A DNA stretch of 64,000 nt from JBOGVA01 sp050692195 (GTDB lineage: Bacteria > Actinomycetota > UBA4738). This document shows positions 17,424 through 26,630 of this stretch, piece after piece. The stretch spans positions 1 through 64,000 of the forward strand of contig JBOGVA010000074.1 of assembly GCA_050692195.1 (NCBI GenBank). Reading direction: 5' to 3'. Below the pieces are notes generated by a model. It saw only the letters and a program-made list of their open reading frames with translations. It made no database searches and was not told where the DNA came from. The stretch's first letter is position 1, and each line of letters opens with the position of its first letter. The translations under genes and the position numbers were made by a program.

Positions 17424-18731
17424 TCAGAGGGAGGCGAGCGCTCGGGCGGTCTTCTCCACGGCTTCGGACAGCTCCGCGTCGGTGATGATGAAGGGGGGAC
17501 CGAGCATGATGAGATCGCCTTCCGTACCGTCGGCGCAGCCGGTGGAGGAGTAGAGGAGCAGTCCGTCCTCGTTGGCCGCCGCGACCACTCGCTCCGTGAC
17601 CCTCGCCGCGCGGGGAAAGGGCTGCTTGGTGGCGCGGTCTCGAACCAGCTCGATGCCGATCATCAGCCCGAGTCCCCGGACGTCGCCCACGTAAGAGTGG
17701 TCGGCCAGCGCCGCGGTGAGCTCCTTCAGGAGACGCTCGCCTTTCTCGCGGCTGGCTTCGACCAGGGATGCTTCCTTCAGGCGCCGCAGCACCGCCCGCG
17801 CGACAGCCGCTCCGGTAGCCGAGTGCGAGTGGGTGAAGCCGTGCACGAATCCACCGGCGCTCACAGTGTCGATGACCTCGCCCGAGCACGCGACCAGACC
17901 GAGGGGCTAGTAACCCGAAGACGCTCCCTTCCCCCCAACGAGTATGTCCGGACGGACTCCCCAGTGGTCGCACCCGAACCAGGTCCCCGTGCGGCCGAAC
18001 CCCGTCATCACCTCGTCGGCCACCAGCAGGACTCCGTGGGAGCGGCATACGGCGGCGACGGCCGGCCAGTAGTCGTCGGGCGGGACGGCCGCGCCGAGCG
18101 TCGCTCCCACCACCGGCTCGGCGATGAAGCACGCGACGGTCTCCGGGCCTTCCCGCCGGATCGTCTCATCCAGCATTGCCGCATGCCGCTCCCCGCACCG
18201 TTCGGGATGCGTGGGGAGCGGGCATCGATACTCGTAGGCCGCCGGGACGTGAAGGGTACGGCCCAGCCATGGCTCGTATGGTCCGCGGAGCGGCTCTCGC
18301 CCCGACGCGTCGAGGGCCCCCAGCGTGTTGCCGTGGTACGAGCCCCGGCGGGCGATGACCTTGTGCCGGCTCGGCTCGCCCCGTGCGAGGTGGTAGGCAC
18401 GGGCGAGCTTCAGGGCGGTCTCCACGGCCTCGCTTCCCCCGGACACGGGATAGATGCGTGCGTCATCGACGGGCAGCAACGGCGCCAGCTCGCGCGCGTA
18501 CTCCTCGAGTGCGTCGCTCGTGAACTGGGTCCCGTGCACGTAGGAGACGTGACGAGCCTGCTCGACCATGGCCTCGATCACTGCCCGGTCGCCGTGGCCG
18601 ACGTTCACCACGATGGCGCCGCCGGAGGCATCGAGGTACCGCTTCCCATCCGTGCCCCAGATCGAGGCTCCCTCCGCCCGCGCCACCACGGGGAGGTCCC
18701 GCCCGAACACCCGCGGGAAGACGTGAGTCAT
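17424..18731 (-). pseudogene. Class III aminotransferase interrupted by one in-frame TAG
   Basis: A fold-type I PLP aminotransferase of about 434 codons. Motifs include FPRVFGRDLPVV, GTDGKRYLDASGG, VSGGSEAVETALKLAR, RRGSYHGNT, VADEVMTGFGRTG and the PLP lysine in GGKG (K268). Codon 275, seven after that lysine, is TAG (17909-17907); the frame then continues without further stops or shifts as PLGLVACSGEVIDTV, HGFTHSHSATG and the normal C-terminal domain. The family usually has Ser, Ala or Thr there, so one base change explains it. ATG 18731 lies 20 bases beyond the preceding CoA-transferase stop. It is either a recent nonsense mutant, a sequencing error, or a readthrough gene; as written it encodes two halves. 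Confidence 0.8.
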
Positions 18732-18750
18732 GGGGCCGCGCTCACACGTC

Positions 18751-19560
18751 TTATCGCGTGTATGCGCCCGCGGGGTCGAGCTCCTCACGGATCAGCCTGA
18801 GCTCCTCCCCGGTCGGCGGGGGAGTTTCCTGAAGCTCATCGGCCACATCCAGGTCCCAGCTCGTGTTCTCCCGGACCTCCTCCAACGAGACCCCCGGATG
18901 CAGGCTCGCCAGAGACATCTCTCCGGTCGCGTCGTCGAAGCCATAGACGCCGAGCCCGGTCACCACGACGGCGGGACCCACCCCGAGCCACCCGTGGGGG
19001 CGGCCGCCTACCACGTGCCCGGGGCTGGTGGTGAAGTCGAGCTGCTCGACGAACGAGCGCCTCGACTGAGGCATGATCACGAACACCTTTCGCGCGTTGA
19101 TGGCGATCTCGCATGCGCCTCCAGAGCCGGGGAGCCGGACCTTCGGAGTGTCGTACCTGCCGATTACGGTGGTGTTGATGTTTCCGTACCGATCGATCTG
19201 GGAGGCGCCGAGGAAGCCGACGTCGATGAGACCCGCTTGTAGGTAATACGCGAACAGCTCGAACATGCTGGTGACCTGGAGGCTGCCCGAGACCAGCGTG
19301 GGGTCCCCGATGGAGAGCGGAAGCCTGGCGGGCACCGATCCGAACACCCCCGACTCGTAGACGAGCTCCAGGTCGGGGGCCACGGTGCGCTTGGCCAGGT
19401 TGCAGGCGATATTGGGCGGGCCCACTCCGACGAAGCACACCCGCTCGCCGGCGAGCTGGCGAGCCGAGGCCACGATCATCATCTCCGCCGTCGAGTACTC
19501 GCGGTCCGATCCCTCCTGTGTCGGCTGTCCGGCGCGGGCCCGGGTTCGCTCGCTCTTCAT
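18751..19560 (-). CDS. CoA-transferase subunit B
   Basis: A 269-residue family I CoA-transferase beta-like subunit. It has EMMIVASARQL, FVGVGPPNIACNLAKR and a YESG motif in the position of the catalytic Glu segment of glutaconate-type enzymes, then INTTVIG and GSGGACEIA. The true start is ATG 19560, which overlaps the stop of subunit A as ATGA, so the two subunits are translationally coupled. Together they would move CoA between acids or, like mycobacterial IpdAB, hydrolyse a ring-derived CoA ester. The neighbouring aminotransferases and P5C dehydrogenase favour an amino-acid carbon skeleton as substrate. Confidence 0.8.
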   Translation of the reverse strand: MKSERTRARAGQPTQEGSDREYSTAEMMIVASARQLAGERVCFVGVGPPNIACNLAKRTVAPDLELVYESGVFGSVPARLPLSIGDPTLVSGSLQVTSMFELFAYYLQAGLIDVGFLGASQIDRYGNINTTVIGRYDTPKVRLPGSGGACEIAINARKVFVIMPQSRRSFVEQLDFTTSPGHVVGGRPHGWLGVGPAVVVTGLGVYGFDDATGEMSLASLHPGVSLEEVRENTSWDLDVADELQETPPPTGEELRLIREELDPAGAYTR

Positions 19561-20486
19561 CCGTAGCTCCCGTAGTTCACCGGCTCGGACCATGCCTCTC
19601 CTGGCGAGAGCTGCTCCCAGCGTTCGGCTCCGAGCTTCTCGACGTACTCGGCGTGTGAGTCGAGGCCGTACACCCAGTCCTTCAGCCACGCCTCGAGCGA
19701 GTCGCGATCGCGGGCGATCGTGTCCCATTCGAGATAGAAGCGATTGTCCCGATCGTAGTAGCCCTGGGCGTAGGAGGGATGGCAGGCCTTGGGCTCCACG
19801 ACCACGGCGTCAACGATGAGGCCCGGGATGATGGTGCGGTTGGGATCCTTGCGGACGAGGGATTCCTCCACCAGCTCCTCGCACACCACGATGACACGGT
19901 CCGATGCGAATGCCGCCTCCTTCTGGCATCCCAGCAGCCCCCAGATCTGCGTGTCGCCATTCGGGTCGGCACGTTGGGCGTGCACGATGGCCACGTCCGG
20001 GTTGAGAGGCGGGATCGCGTACACGGTCTCATCGCCGTATGGGGATTGGACCGGAACGATTCGCGGGTTGGCCTTCGGTAGGTCGCTCTCGAAGTAGCTT
20101 CGGATCGGGAAGAACGGCAGCCGTGACGCTCCAGCCACGTACCGGCAGACCATTCCGAAGTGGCTGTACTCCTCGAGCTCCAGCGGTCCGGGTTCGCTCC
20201 GCTCGACTCGCCGGCGGATCGCATGGAGCGAACCGACGCCCGGGTTGCCCAACCAGGAGAACACCAGCTTCCGTGCCACGCCGGCGGCCACCATCTGGTC
20301 GTAGATCACGTCGGGGGTCAGCCGGCAGAGCGTGAGGTCCCGCTTGCGCTGACGGATGATCTCGTGGCCGGCGGCGAAGCAGATCAGGTGCGTGAATCCT
20401 TCGATGGCTACGGTATCGCCGTCTCGTACCAGGTCGGCCACGGCCTCCCGCATCGTGGCGAGCTTGGAGTTACTCGGGACCGCCAC
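19557..20486 (-). CDS. CoA-transferase subunit A
   Basis: A 309-residue alpha-like subunit of a family I CoA-transferase. The N-terminus (LVRDGDTVAIEGFTHLI) and the central VFSWLGNPGVGSLHAIRRR segment fit the glutaconate CoA-transferase/IpdA branch. Start GTG 20486 is 12 bases after the VOC stop. It forms a pair with the overlapping subunit B. The acyl substrate is not known; both transferase and ring-opening hydrolase activity exist in this branch. Confidence 0.82.
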   Translation of the reverse strand: MAVPSNSKLATMREAVADLVRDGDTVAIEGFTHLICFAAGHEIIRQRKRDLTLCRLTPDVIYDQMVAAGVARKLVFSWLGNPGVGSLHAIRRRVERSEPGPLELEEYSHFGMVCRYVAGASRLPFFPIRSYFESDLPKANPRIVPVQSPYGDETVYAIPPLNPDVAIVHAQRADPNGDTQIWGLLGCQKEAAFASDRVIVVCEELVEESLVRKDPNRTIIPGLIVDAVVVEPKACHPSYAQGYYDRDNRFYLEWDTIARDRDSLEAWLKDWVYGLDSHAEYVEKLGAERWEQLSPGEAWSEPVNYGSYG

Positions 20487-20498
20487 CGGAAGCCGGCC

Positions 20499-20906
20499 TC
20501 AGTACTCCACGGGCTGGGCACCCGCGGGAACGGGATCCTCCGGTCCGCGCAGGACGCAGAACTCGTTGCCCTCGGGATCTTGCAACACCTTCCACGTCGC
20601 CTCCGGGCCCCCGAAGCCCTCCAGCTCGATGGCTCCGAGTCGCTTGAGTCTTTCGACCTCTTCGTCGCGGGTCCGGGACGGGCGGAGGTCGAAGTGGATC
20701 CGATTCTTCACGGTCTTCGTGTCCGGAACCTTCTGGAACAGGACGCGCATCCGCGGGTTGTCGGGGTCGTCGATCCGAGCGTCCTGGTCCTCCGTTCCGT
20801 CGTCCCACTCGTCCCTGATCTCGTAGCCGAGCGCGGCTGCCCAGAACGCTGCCAGCATCCCCGGATTGGAGCAGTCGATCAAGATGGTGTCGACGCGAGA
20901 AGGCAT
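20499..20906 (-). CDS. VOC (glyoxalase-fold) family protein
   Basis: A 135-residue glyoxalase/dioxygenase-fold protein with two beta-alpha-beta modules: DTILIDCSNPGMLAAFWAAALGYEI and RIHFDLRPS followed by EGFGGPEATWKVLQDPEGNEFCVL. It would bind a metal and act as lyase, epimerase, dioxygenase or resistance protein. Its location between an aminotransferase and a CoA-transferase suggests that it acts on a pathway intermediate. It starts 3 bases after the aminotransferase stop. Confidence 0.8.
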   Translation of the reverse strand: MPSRVDTILIDCSNPGMLAAFWAAALGYEIRDEWDDGTEDQDARIDDPDNPRMRVLFQKVPDTKTVKNRIHFDLRPSRTRDEEVERLKRLGAIELEGFGGPEATWKVLQDPEGNEFCVLRGPEDPVPAGAQPVEY

Positions 20907-20909
20907 CGC

Positions 20910-22205
20910 TCAAGGAGTCCGGGCCTCGTCGGCCACTTCGGCGCAGGCCTCCTCGAAGATGCGAAGCCCCGAGGCTGCCTGCTCCGGGTTGATGACGAGA
21001 GGAGGGGACATCCGGATCGTCGAGTCCCCGGCCCTCAGCGTGAGCAGACCCCGGCGGAAGCAGGCCATCTCGACGGCATCCGCTATCCGTGAGTTGTCGA
21101 ATTCCACCCCGATCATCAGCCCCCGGCCTCGCACCTCCGCGATCAGCGGCTGGCGCTCCTGCAACTGGCTCAGGCCGTTCAGGAGGGAGCGGCCGACGGC
21201 GTCCGCGTTGGCGGCCAGCCCACCCTCGATGAGATCGATCGTGGCCAGCGCGGCGGCGCACGACACGGGGTTGCCCCCGAACGTCGAGCCGTGCGCTCCC
21301 TTCTCCCAGGTCATGATCTCCGCTCTGGCGATGAGGGCCCCGAGCGGCATACCGCTGGCGATCCCCTTGCCGGCCAGCGTGATGTCGGGCTCGACGCCCT
21401 CGTGATCGACGGCCCACATCTTCCCGGTGCGGCCCATGCCCGACTGGACCTCGTCGGCCACGAGGAGGATCCCGTGCTCCGAGCACATGTGACGTAGCTC
21501 CCCGAGCCAGCCGGGGGGTGGGAAGGCGTACCCCCCCTCGCCCAGGACAGGCTCGACGAACACCGCCGCCACCTCTTGCGGCTTCACGAGCCGCTTGAAG
21601 ATGACCCGCTCGATGTAGTCGCCCACGGGCTCGCCGTACGGCGCGTACAGCACCCCCGGCAGGAGCGGTCCGAAGCCCTCGTGGTACTTGGACTGGGACG
21701 CGGTGAGGGAGACGCTTCCATAGGAGCGACCGTGGAACGAGCCGATGAACGAGATCAGGTACTGCCGGCCGGTGTGATTGCGTGCCAGCTTGATGGCGCC
21801 CTCCACTGCCTCGGTCCCCGAATTGGTGAGGAACGACCGAGCCGGCGCCTTCATCGGGGCGATCGCCCCCAGTCGCTCGCAGACCTCGCCATAGATCGGC
21901 AGGTAGAAGTCGCTCGCCGAGTAGTGGATCAGGCGCTCGGCCTGTCGCCTGATCGCCTCCACCACCGCGGGATGCGCATGGCCCGTGGAGCACACGGCGA
22001 TGCCCGCATTGAAGTCGAGGCAGATGTTGCCGTCGACGTCTTCGAGCACAGCGCCCGCCCCGCGGGCCGGTACGAAGGGATAGGCCCGAGGCAGAGAGGG
22101 GCTCGTGCTGCGGGCATCCGCGTCGATGGCGGCTCGAGCCTTCGGCCCCGGCAGGTCCGTGACCAGACGTGGCTCGGTGAAGGCTGCCAGGTTTTCGCTG
22201 ACCAC
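20910..22205 (-). CDS. Class III aminotransferase, GABA/acetylornithine type
   Basis: A complete 431-residue PLP enzyme: LDFNAGIAVCSTGHAHP, FLTNSGTEAVEGAIKLAR, GSFHGRSYGS, VADEVQSGMGRTGKMWA and the PLP lysine in LAGKGIASGMPLG (K280), then HGSTFGGNPVSCAAA. It transfers the terminal amino group of an omega-amino acid (4-aminobutyrate, ornithine, lysine-like) to 2-oxoglutarate, giving a semialdehyde that the upstream aldehyde dehydrogenase could oxidise. Start GTG 22205, 28 bases after the dehydrogenase stop. Confidence 0.88.
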   Translation of the reverse strand: MVSENLAAFTEPRLVTDLPGPKARAAIDADARSTSPSLPRAYPFVPARGAGAVLEDVDGNICLDFNAGIAVCSTGHAHPAVVEAIRRQAERLIHYSASDFYLPIYGEVCERLGAIAPMKAPARSFLTNSGTEAVEGAIKLARNHTGRQYLISFIGSFHGRSYGSVSLTASQSKYHEGFGPLLPGVLYAPYGEPVGDYIERVIFKRLVKPQEVAAVFVEPVLGEGGYAFPPPGWLGELRHMCSEHGILLVADEVQSGMGRTGKMWAVDHEGVEPDITLAGKGIASGMPLGALIARAEIMTWEKGAHGSTFGGNPVSCAAALATIDLIEGGLAANADAVGRSLLNGLSQLQERQPLIAEVRGRGLMIGVEFDNSRIADAVEMACFRRGLLTLRAGDSTIRMSPPLVINPEQAASGLRIFEEACAEVADEARTP

Positions 22206-22233
22206 TCCGGTGGCGGTTTCCAGGGTGGGTCCT

Positions 22234-23802
22234 CTAGTCCTCGATGACGGTCTGGCTCTGCTCGCGGAGGTACTGCTGGACGTAGTGAATCCCGCCGCCG
22301 GCCTTCCCGGAGGTTCCCGAGCCCTTCCAGCCGCCGAATGGCTGCATACCGGGCCACGCTCCCGTCGTTGCGCCCGCCTTCCGGTTGACGTACACGACCC
22401 CCGCCTCGATCTCGTTCAGGAATCGATCGATCTCCGACTGATCCTCTGAGTAGAAGCCCGCAGTGAGTCCGTACTCCGTGTCGTTCGCCAGCTTGAGGGC
22501 CTCGTCCAGCGAGTCGACGGGAGCGACCGAGACGAACGGGACGAACAGCTCCTCCTTCCACACCCTGTTGTCCAGTGGCGCCTCGATGATGGTGGGCTTC
22601 ACGAACAGCCCCCGGGCCAGGTCACCTTCCTTGATGCGCTCGCCACCCAGCAGGACTCGCCCGCCTTCGGCCTTCACGTCATCGACTGCCTTCTCGAACG
22701 TCTCTACGGCATCCTCGTTAATGACGGGGCCGGTATAGGTATCCCGCTCCAGCGGGTTCCCCACCTTCAGTCTCGACGCTTTGTCCACGAGCTGGTTGAT
22801 GAAGTCTTCGTAGACGGGCCGTTCGACGTATACCCGCGAGCATGCCGAGCACTTCTGGCCGCTGAAGCCGAACGCCGAGCGCATCACGCCCTCGGTGGCC
22901 TTGTCCAGATCGGCTTTGGCCGAGACGATCGCCGGGTTCTTCCCGCCCATCTCGCAGATGACGGGCTTTGGGTACTCCTTGGCGAACCCCTTGTAGATCT
23001 GCATGCCGACGGCGTACGAGCCGGTGAAGGTGAGTCCGTCCACATCGGGGTTGCTCTGGAGCTCGTCGCCTACGACGCTCCCCGGTCCCGTCAGGATGTG
23101 GAATGCCCCCGCGGGCACGCCCCCTTCCCTCATCGCCTCGTACAGCTTGAGGCCCGTGAAGTAGCCCTGGTGCGAGGGCTTGAACACCACCGTGTTGCCG
23201 GCCACCAGCGCGCCGCCGGCCGGACCCCCCGCCAGCGCCATGGGGAAGTTGAAGGGGCTGATCACCACCCAGACGCCGTAGGGGCGGAGGACGCTCCGGT
23301 TGCGCTCCTTCTCGGAGAGCGCTCCCATCTTGAAGCTGAAGCCCTGGTTGTCCTCCATCTGCCTGCAGTAGTAGCGGATGAGGTCGGCAGTCTCCTCCAC
23401 GTCTCCCAGGGCCTCCAGCCGGCTCTTGCCGACCTCGATGGACAACAGTGCGGCAAGCTCGTACACGCGATCGGAGATTCTCTCCGCCACCTGCCGCATG
23501 ATCTTCACGCGGTCCTCCCACGGCGTGCCCGCCCACTGAGGGAAGAAGGCCTTGGCCGCGGCGATGGCCTCCTTCGCGTCCTCGCGCCCGGCCCGACCGA
23601 ATTGTCCGATCACGATGTCCCGGTCCACGGGCGAGCGCTCCTCGTCGAGGCTTTCGCCCCAGCGCTCCTCCCCGTTGACGTAGAAGGGATGCTTCTGGCC
23701 GAGCCAGGAGTTCGCCGTCTCGATGCCTTTCTCGTAGGCGGCGTGCAACTCCTCGTTGTCCGCAGACATCGTGGCGTAGGTGATACGGAACCTCTCTGGC
23801 AT
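22234..23802 (-). CDS. pruA: L-glutamate gamma-semialdehyde (P5C) dehydrogenase
   Basis: A 522-residue aldehyde dehydrogenase of the 1-pyrroline-5-carboxylate branch. Catalytic residues are the Cys in GQKCSA (C318) and the Glu in CEMGGKNPAI (E284); the cofactor site has ISPFNFPMAL and FTGSYAVGMQI. It oxidises glutamate semialdehyde to glutamate with NAD and links proline, ornithine and arginine breakdown to the TCA cycle. ATG 23802 follows AGGAG with a 6-base spacer. It is the first gene of the long minus-strand operon to 17424. No proline dehydrogenase is adjacent. Confidence 0.88.
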   Translation of the reverse strand: MPERFRITYATMSADNEELHAAYEKGIETANSWLGQKHPFYVNGEERWGESLDEERSPVDRDIVIGQFGRAGREDAKEAIAAAKAFFPQWAGTPWEDRVKIMRQVAERISDRVYELAALLSIEVGKSRLEALGDVEETADLIRYYCRQMEDNQGFSFKMGALSEKERNRSVLRPYGVWVVISPFNFPMALAGGPAGGALVAGNTVVFKPSHQGYFTGLKLYEAMREGGVPAGAFHILTGPGSVVGDELQSNPDVDGLTFTGSYAVGMQIYKGFAKEYPKPVICEMGGKNPAIVSAKADLDKATEGVMRSAFGFSGQKCSACSRVYVERPVYEDFINQLVDKASRLKVGNPLERDTYTGPVINEDAVETFEKAVDDVKAEGGRVLLGGERIKEGDLARGLFVKPTIIEAPLDNRVWKEELFVPFVSVAPVDSLDEALKLANDTEYGLTAGFYSEDQSEIDRFLNEIEAGVVYVNRKAGATTGAWPGMQPFGGWKGSGTSGKAGGGIHYVQQYLREQSQTVIED

Positions 23803-23935
23803 CCTTCGCTCCTTCGTACGCGCTTTCCCCAGGTCAAACGGGATCTTCAGCCGGCTCTCATCCTAGCCGGGCGGTGGCTCCGACGGCACTCTGCAGCAAG
23901 CGGCCGCGGCCCCGGGCCTGGGAGAATGACTGAGC

Positions 23936-24010
23936 GCGCCCGTAGCTCAGCCCGGATAGAGCATCGGACTTCGGATCCGAGTGTCGGGGGTTCGAATCCC
24001 TCCGGGCGCA
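23936..24010 (+). tRNA. tRNA-Arg, anticodon TCG
   Basis: A 75-base cloverleaf. The acceptor stem GCGCCCG (23936-23942) pairs with CGGGCGC (24003-24009), the D arm begins GCTC, the anticodon stem TCGGA/TCCGA encloses the loop CTTCGGA with anticodon TCG, and the T arm GGGGG-TTCGAAT-CCCTC has one G-T pair. The discriminator base is A and CCA is not encoded. It decodes CGA (Arg). It stands alone between pruA and the EAL gene. Confidence 0.95.
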
Positions 24011-24073
24011 CACCTCCGGCAACGTCAAAGCTCGCTAGGCCGATCGGGTGACCCCCGATTCTCTGACTCGGCC

Positions 24074-25315
24074 ATGTTGGAATTCCCACCCGATAACGAG
24101 AAGGCCATGAATTCTCGCCGAGCGGCGTGGATCGACACCTGGTTTGGAGGTGCCTTGGTCCATGGGCGCGGCGGAGCGCCCATCCTGGATGCCCTAGGGA
24201 TCGCCCTCACGATCGCGCTCTGCTGGACGGCCTCGTACACGGTGGGTGGCGCCGGCAAGGTGCCTCCTCACTGGTTCTACGTCCCGATTCTCTTCGCCAG
24301 CTCACGCTTCGGGCATGCTGGGGCACTGCTGTGTGCAGTCGTCTCCGGGATTATTGCTGGTCCATTGCTGCCGCTCGATGTGGGGGCGGGCTCAACGCAG
24401 TCGCTACCGGACTGGCTCGGTCGCTTGGCGTTCTTCGTCGTAATCGGCCAGGTGATGACGTGGGTGATGGCTCAGCGCCAAGGTGCGGAGACTCAACTAC
24501 ACCGAACTCGCGGGGCTTTGGTCGAGCTGCAGGAACGAATGAGGAGCGAGGAAGAGGAGGCCAGCAGGCGCAAGGTCGTCCACGAGCAGGTGAAGGAAGT
24601 GCTCCGCGGGAATGGCTTAAAAGTGGTGTTCCAGCCACTGGTGGATCTCCGGAACGGCACAGTGGTCGCTGTCGAGGCTCTGTCCAGGTTTGAGTTCGAT
24701 CCGCGCCGCCCGCCGAACGAATGGTTCGCGGACGCATGGGCTGTAGGCCTCGGCGAGGCTCTCGAGATCGCTGCCCTCCGGGCGGCGCTCGCAGAGTCGG
24801 CCCGTTTGCCTGCGCGGCTGGCCGTATCGGTGAACCTCGCTCCCAGCGTCGTCAGTTCTCCTCGGTTTGTGGACCTGCTCCCATCCGTGCCGTGCGGCCG
24901 GGTAATCGTCGAGGTGACGGAGCACGCGCGGGTTCTGGACTACGAAGGCTTCCATGAACCACTGAAGGACTTCCGCCAGCGCGGGGGACGACTGGCGATC
25001 GACGATGCCGGCGCAGGGTATGCGAGCCTTCGGCATATCCTCAAGCTGAGTCCCGACATCATCAAGCTCGACATCGAGCTGACGCGCGGCATCGACCGAG
25101 ATCCGGCGCGGCGCGCTCTGGCCTCGGCCATGATCGCGTTCGCTGCCGAGCTGGGGATCTGGATCGTCGCCGAAGGCATCGAGACGGAGGCGGAGCTCCG
25201 GTGCCTGCAGGCGCTCGGTGTGCACCTTGGCCAGGGTTACCATCTCGCGCGGCCGACGCCGCTGGATCTGCTCGACCTCTCTCCTCGTGACACGGCCCTG
25301 CGCGACAGCGCCTGA
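24074..25315 (+). CDS. Membrane-anchored EAL-domain c-di-GMP phosphodiesterase
   Basis: Residues 25-140 contain three to four hydrophobic helices with the WFYVPILFASSRFG motif seen in actinobacterial GGDEF/EAL sensors. A short coiled coil follows and then an EAL domain from about residue 185: VAVEALSRF (E201), VSVNLAPS, VEVTEH, IDDAGAGYASL, IKLDIELT and VAEGIET, GQGYHLARP. The catalytic acidic residues and the metal-binding DD are kept, so it should hydrolyse c-di-GMP. No GGDEF domain is present. ATG 24074 and ATG 24107 are both possible starts. It begins 64 bases downstream of tRNA-Arg. Confidence 0.87.
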   Translation: MLEFPPDNEKAMNSRRAAWIDTWFGGALVHGRGGAPILDALGIALTIALCWTASYTVGGAGKVPPHWFYVPILFASSRFGHAGALLCAVVSGIIAGPLLPLDVGAGSTQSLPDWLGRLAFFVVIGQVMTWVMAQRQGAETQLHRTRGALVELQERMRSEEEEASRRKVVHEQVKEVLRGNGLKVVFQPLVDLRNGTVVAVEALSRFEFDPRRPPNEWFADAWAVGLGEALEIAALRAALAESARLPARLAVSVNLAPSVVSSPRFVDLLPSVPCGRVIVEVTEHARVLDYEGFHEPLKDFRQRGGRLAIDDAGAGYASLRHILKLSPDIIKLDIELTRGIDRDPARRALASAMIAFAAELGIWIVAEGIETEAELRCLQALGVHLGQGYHLARPTPLDLLDLSPRDTALRDSA

Positions 25316-25372
25316 ACACAACTCATCCGGAAGGAGCGTTCTCTGTTTGGGGAATTGAGCGGATTTGGGAGG

Positions 25373-25792
25373 TCAGGCGCTGGGGGATCCCTCGAGCCGC
25401 CGAAGTCGTGAGGCCAGGGCTCGGAGCGCGCGGGCTGCGATCTGGGGCGTCTCGGTGAGGAGCGCCGTGAGCTCCTTTCGCAACAAGACCAGGCAGCGGA
25501 CGGGACCGTCCGCGACGACCGTCGCCGTCCTGGGCCCGCCATCCAGGAGCGAGATCTCGCCGAAGAAGTCTCCGGAAGACATGCGAGCCACGGTCCGCCC
25601 GCTGCGGATCACCCGGGCCCTTCCCTCCAGGATGACGAAGAGCTGCTCGCTGTGCCTCCCCTCGGAGACGATCGTGGCACCGTCCGGGTAGGTGTAGTCC
25701 TCCGTTGCCCTGAGCACGCGTCTGAGATGCCGCTCGGACAGGCCAGAGAACAGCGGCACTCCGCCCAGCGCTTGCAACTCCCCTCGGACCAT
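25373..25792 (-). CDS. Cyclic-nucleotide-binding domain protein without HTH
   Basis: A single cNMP-binding domain of 139 residues: LFSGLSERHLRRVLRATE, YPDGATIVSEG, LFVILEGRARVI and the phosphate-binding cassette region SSGDFFGEISLLDGGPRTATV. It lacks the Crp DNA-binding domain. The cassette resembles the canonical FGEISLL(x)(x)xPRxATV, so nucleotide binding is plausible. It is divergent from the MenG-like gene. A nucleotide cyclase domain is encoded in the same window (33958-37623), but any link is conjecture. Confidence 0.85.
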   Translation of the reverse strand: MVRGELQALGGVPLFSGLSERHLRRVLRATEDYTYPDGATIVSEGRHSEQLFVILEGRARVIRSGRTVARMSSGDFFGEISLLDGGPRTATVVADGPVRCLVLLRKELTALLTETPQIAARALRALASRLRRLEGSPSA

Positions 25793-25886
25793 GCACCCTC
25801 CCTCCGCATCCCGCCGGGGCCGTCTTTGTCTCGGGCTTGCTTCGGAGCGGCGGCATCATACGCTCCTGTGTCATGGTGATGCGGAG

Positions 25887-26630
25887 ATGACACCTGCGGA
25901 TCCCGGGAGTCTCCTCAGCCCTCGGACCCGGCACGCCATCCGGTTGTTCGCCGGCGTCCCGCGCAGCTACGATCGGATGTCCCGCCTTCTCTCCCTCGGC
26001 CTGGACCCACTGTGGCGGCGATTCCTCGTTTCTCGGGTGACCGTGCCGCCCGCCGGCCTTGTTCTGGACGTGGCCACCGGAACGGGGGCCGTGGCTCTGG
26101 AGGTGGCGGCCAGGACGGATGCGTCGATCGTTGGGCTCGACCAGAGCGAGCCGATGCTTCGCCGCGGGGTGAAACGCGCCACCGAAGCCGGATCGTCGGC
26201 CCGAGTCAACTTCGTGCTGGGACGTGCCGAGCGCCTTCCCTTTGCCGACGAGCGTTTCGACGCGGTGTCGTTCACGTATCTGCTTCGCTATGTCGACGAC
26301 CCGGCCGCGACGCTCGCAGAGCTGGCCCGTGTCGTGAAGCCCGGCGGGACTCTGGCGAGCCTCGAGTTCCACGTTCCCGGGAACCCGGTATGGCGAGCGC
26401 TCTGGTTCGTCCACACCAGGGTCGGGCTACCGGTGGCCGGGCGCCTGGTCTCCTCTTCCTGGTACCGGGCCGGCCGGTTCCTGGGCCCGAGCATCTCGAG
26501 CTTCTATCGCCGCCATCCGGTCGGCGATCAACTCGCCATGTGGCGCGAGGCAGGCCTGGCGACGGTGCGCACCCGCGTCATGAGCTTGGGCGCCGCGGTC
26601 GTGACGTGGGGGACGAAGCGTGCCCGGTGA
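25887..26630 (+). CDS. UbiE/MenG-like SAM methyltransferase
   Basis: A 247-residue class I methyltransferase with VPRSYDRMSRLLSLGLDPLWRR, the SAM motif LDVATGTGAVALEVA, LPFADERFDAVSFTYLLRYV and VVKPGGTLASLEFHVP, all typical of demethylmenaquinone methyltransferase. The tail differs from textbook MenG and a role on another lipid-like quinone is possible. ATG 25887 was chosen because it gives the standard N-terminus. Its 3' end overlaps the next gene, which encodes a UbiA-like membrane protein. Confidence 0.8.
   Translation: MTPADPGSLLSPRTRHAIRLFAGVPRSYDRMSRLLSLGLDPLWRRFLVSRVTVPPAGLVLDVATGTGAVALEVAARTDASIVGLDQSEPMLRRGVKRATEAGSSARVNFVLGRAERLPFADERFDAVSFTYLLRYVDDPAATLAELARVVKPGGTLASLEFHVPGNPVWRALWFVHTRVGLPVAGRLVSSSWYRAGRFLGPSISSFYRRHPVGDQLAMWREAGLATVRTRVMSLGAAVVTWGTKRAR

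Noticed and set aside
17907..17909. TAG as a coded pyrrolysine
   Set aside because: No pyrrolysine tRNA or synthetase was seen in the window and the position is not a known pyrrolysine site; mutation or error is simpler.
17361..18800. Long plus-strand open frame (479 codons) over the amber-interrupted aminotransferase
   Set aside because: The protein has no recognisable motif, while the opposite strand carries full aminotransferase signatures.
23936..25315. Genomic island integrated at tRNA-Arg
   Set aside because: No duplicated tRNA 3' end and no integrase were found downstream; the EAL gene looks like resident DNA.
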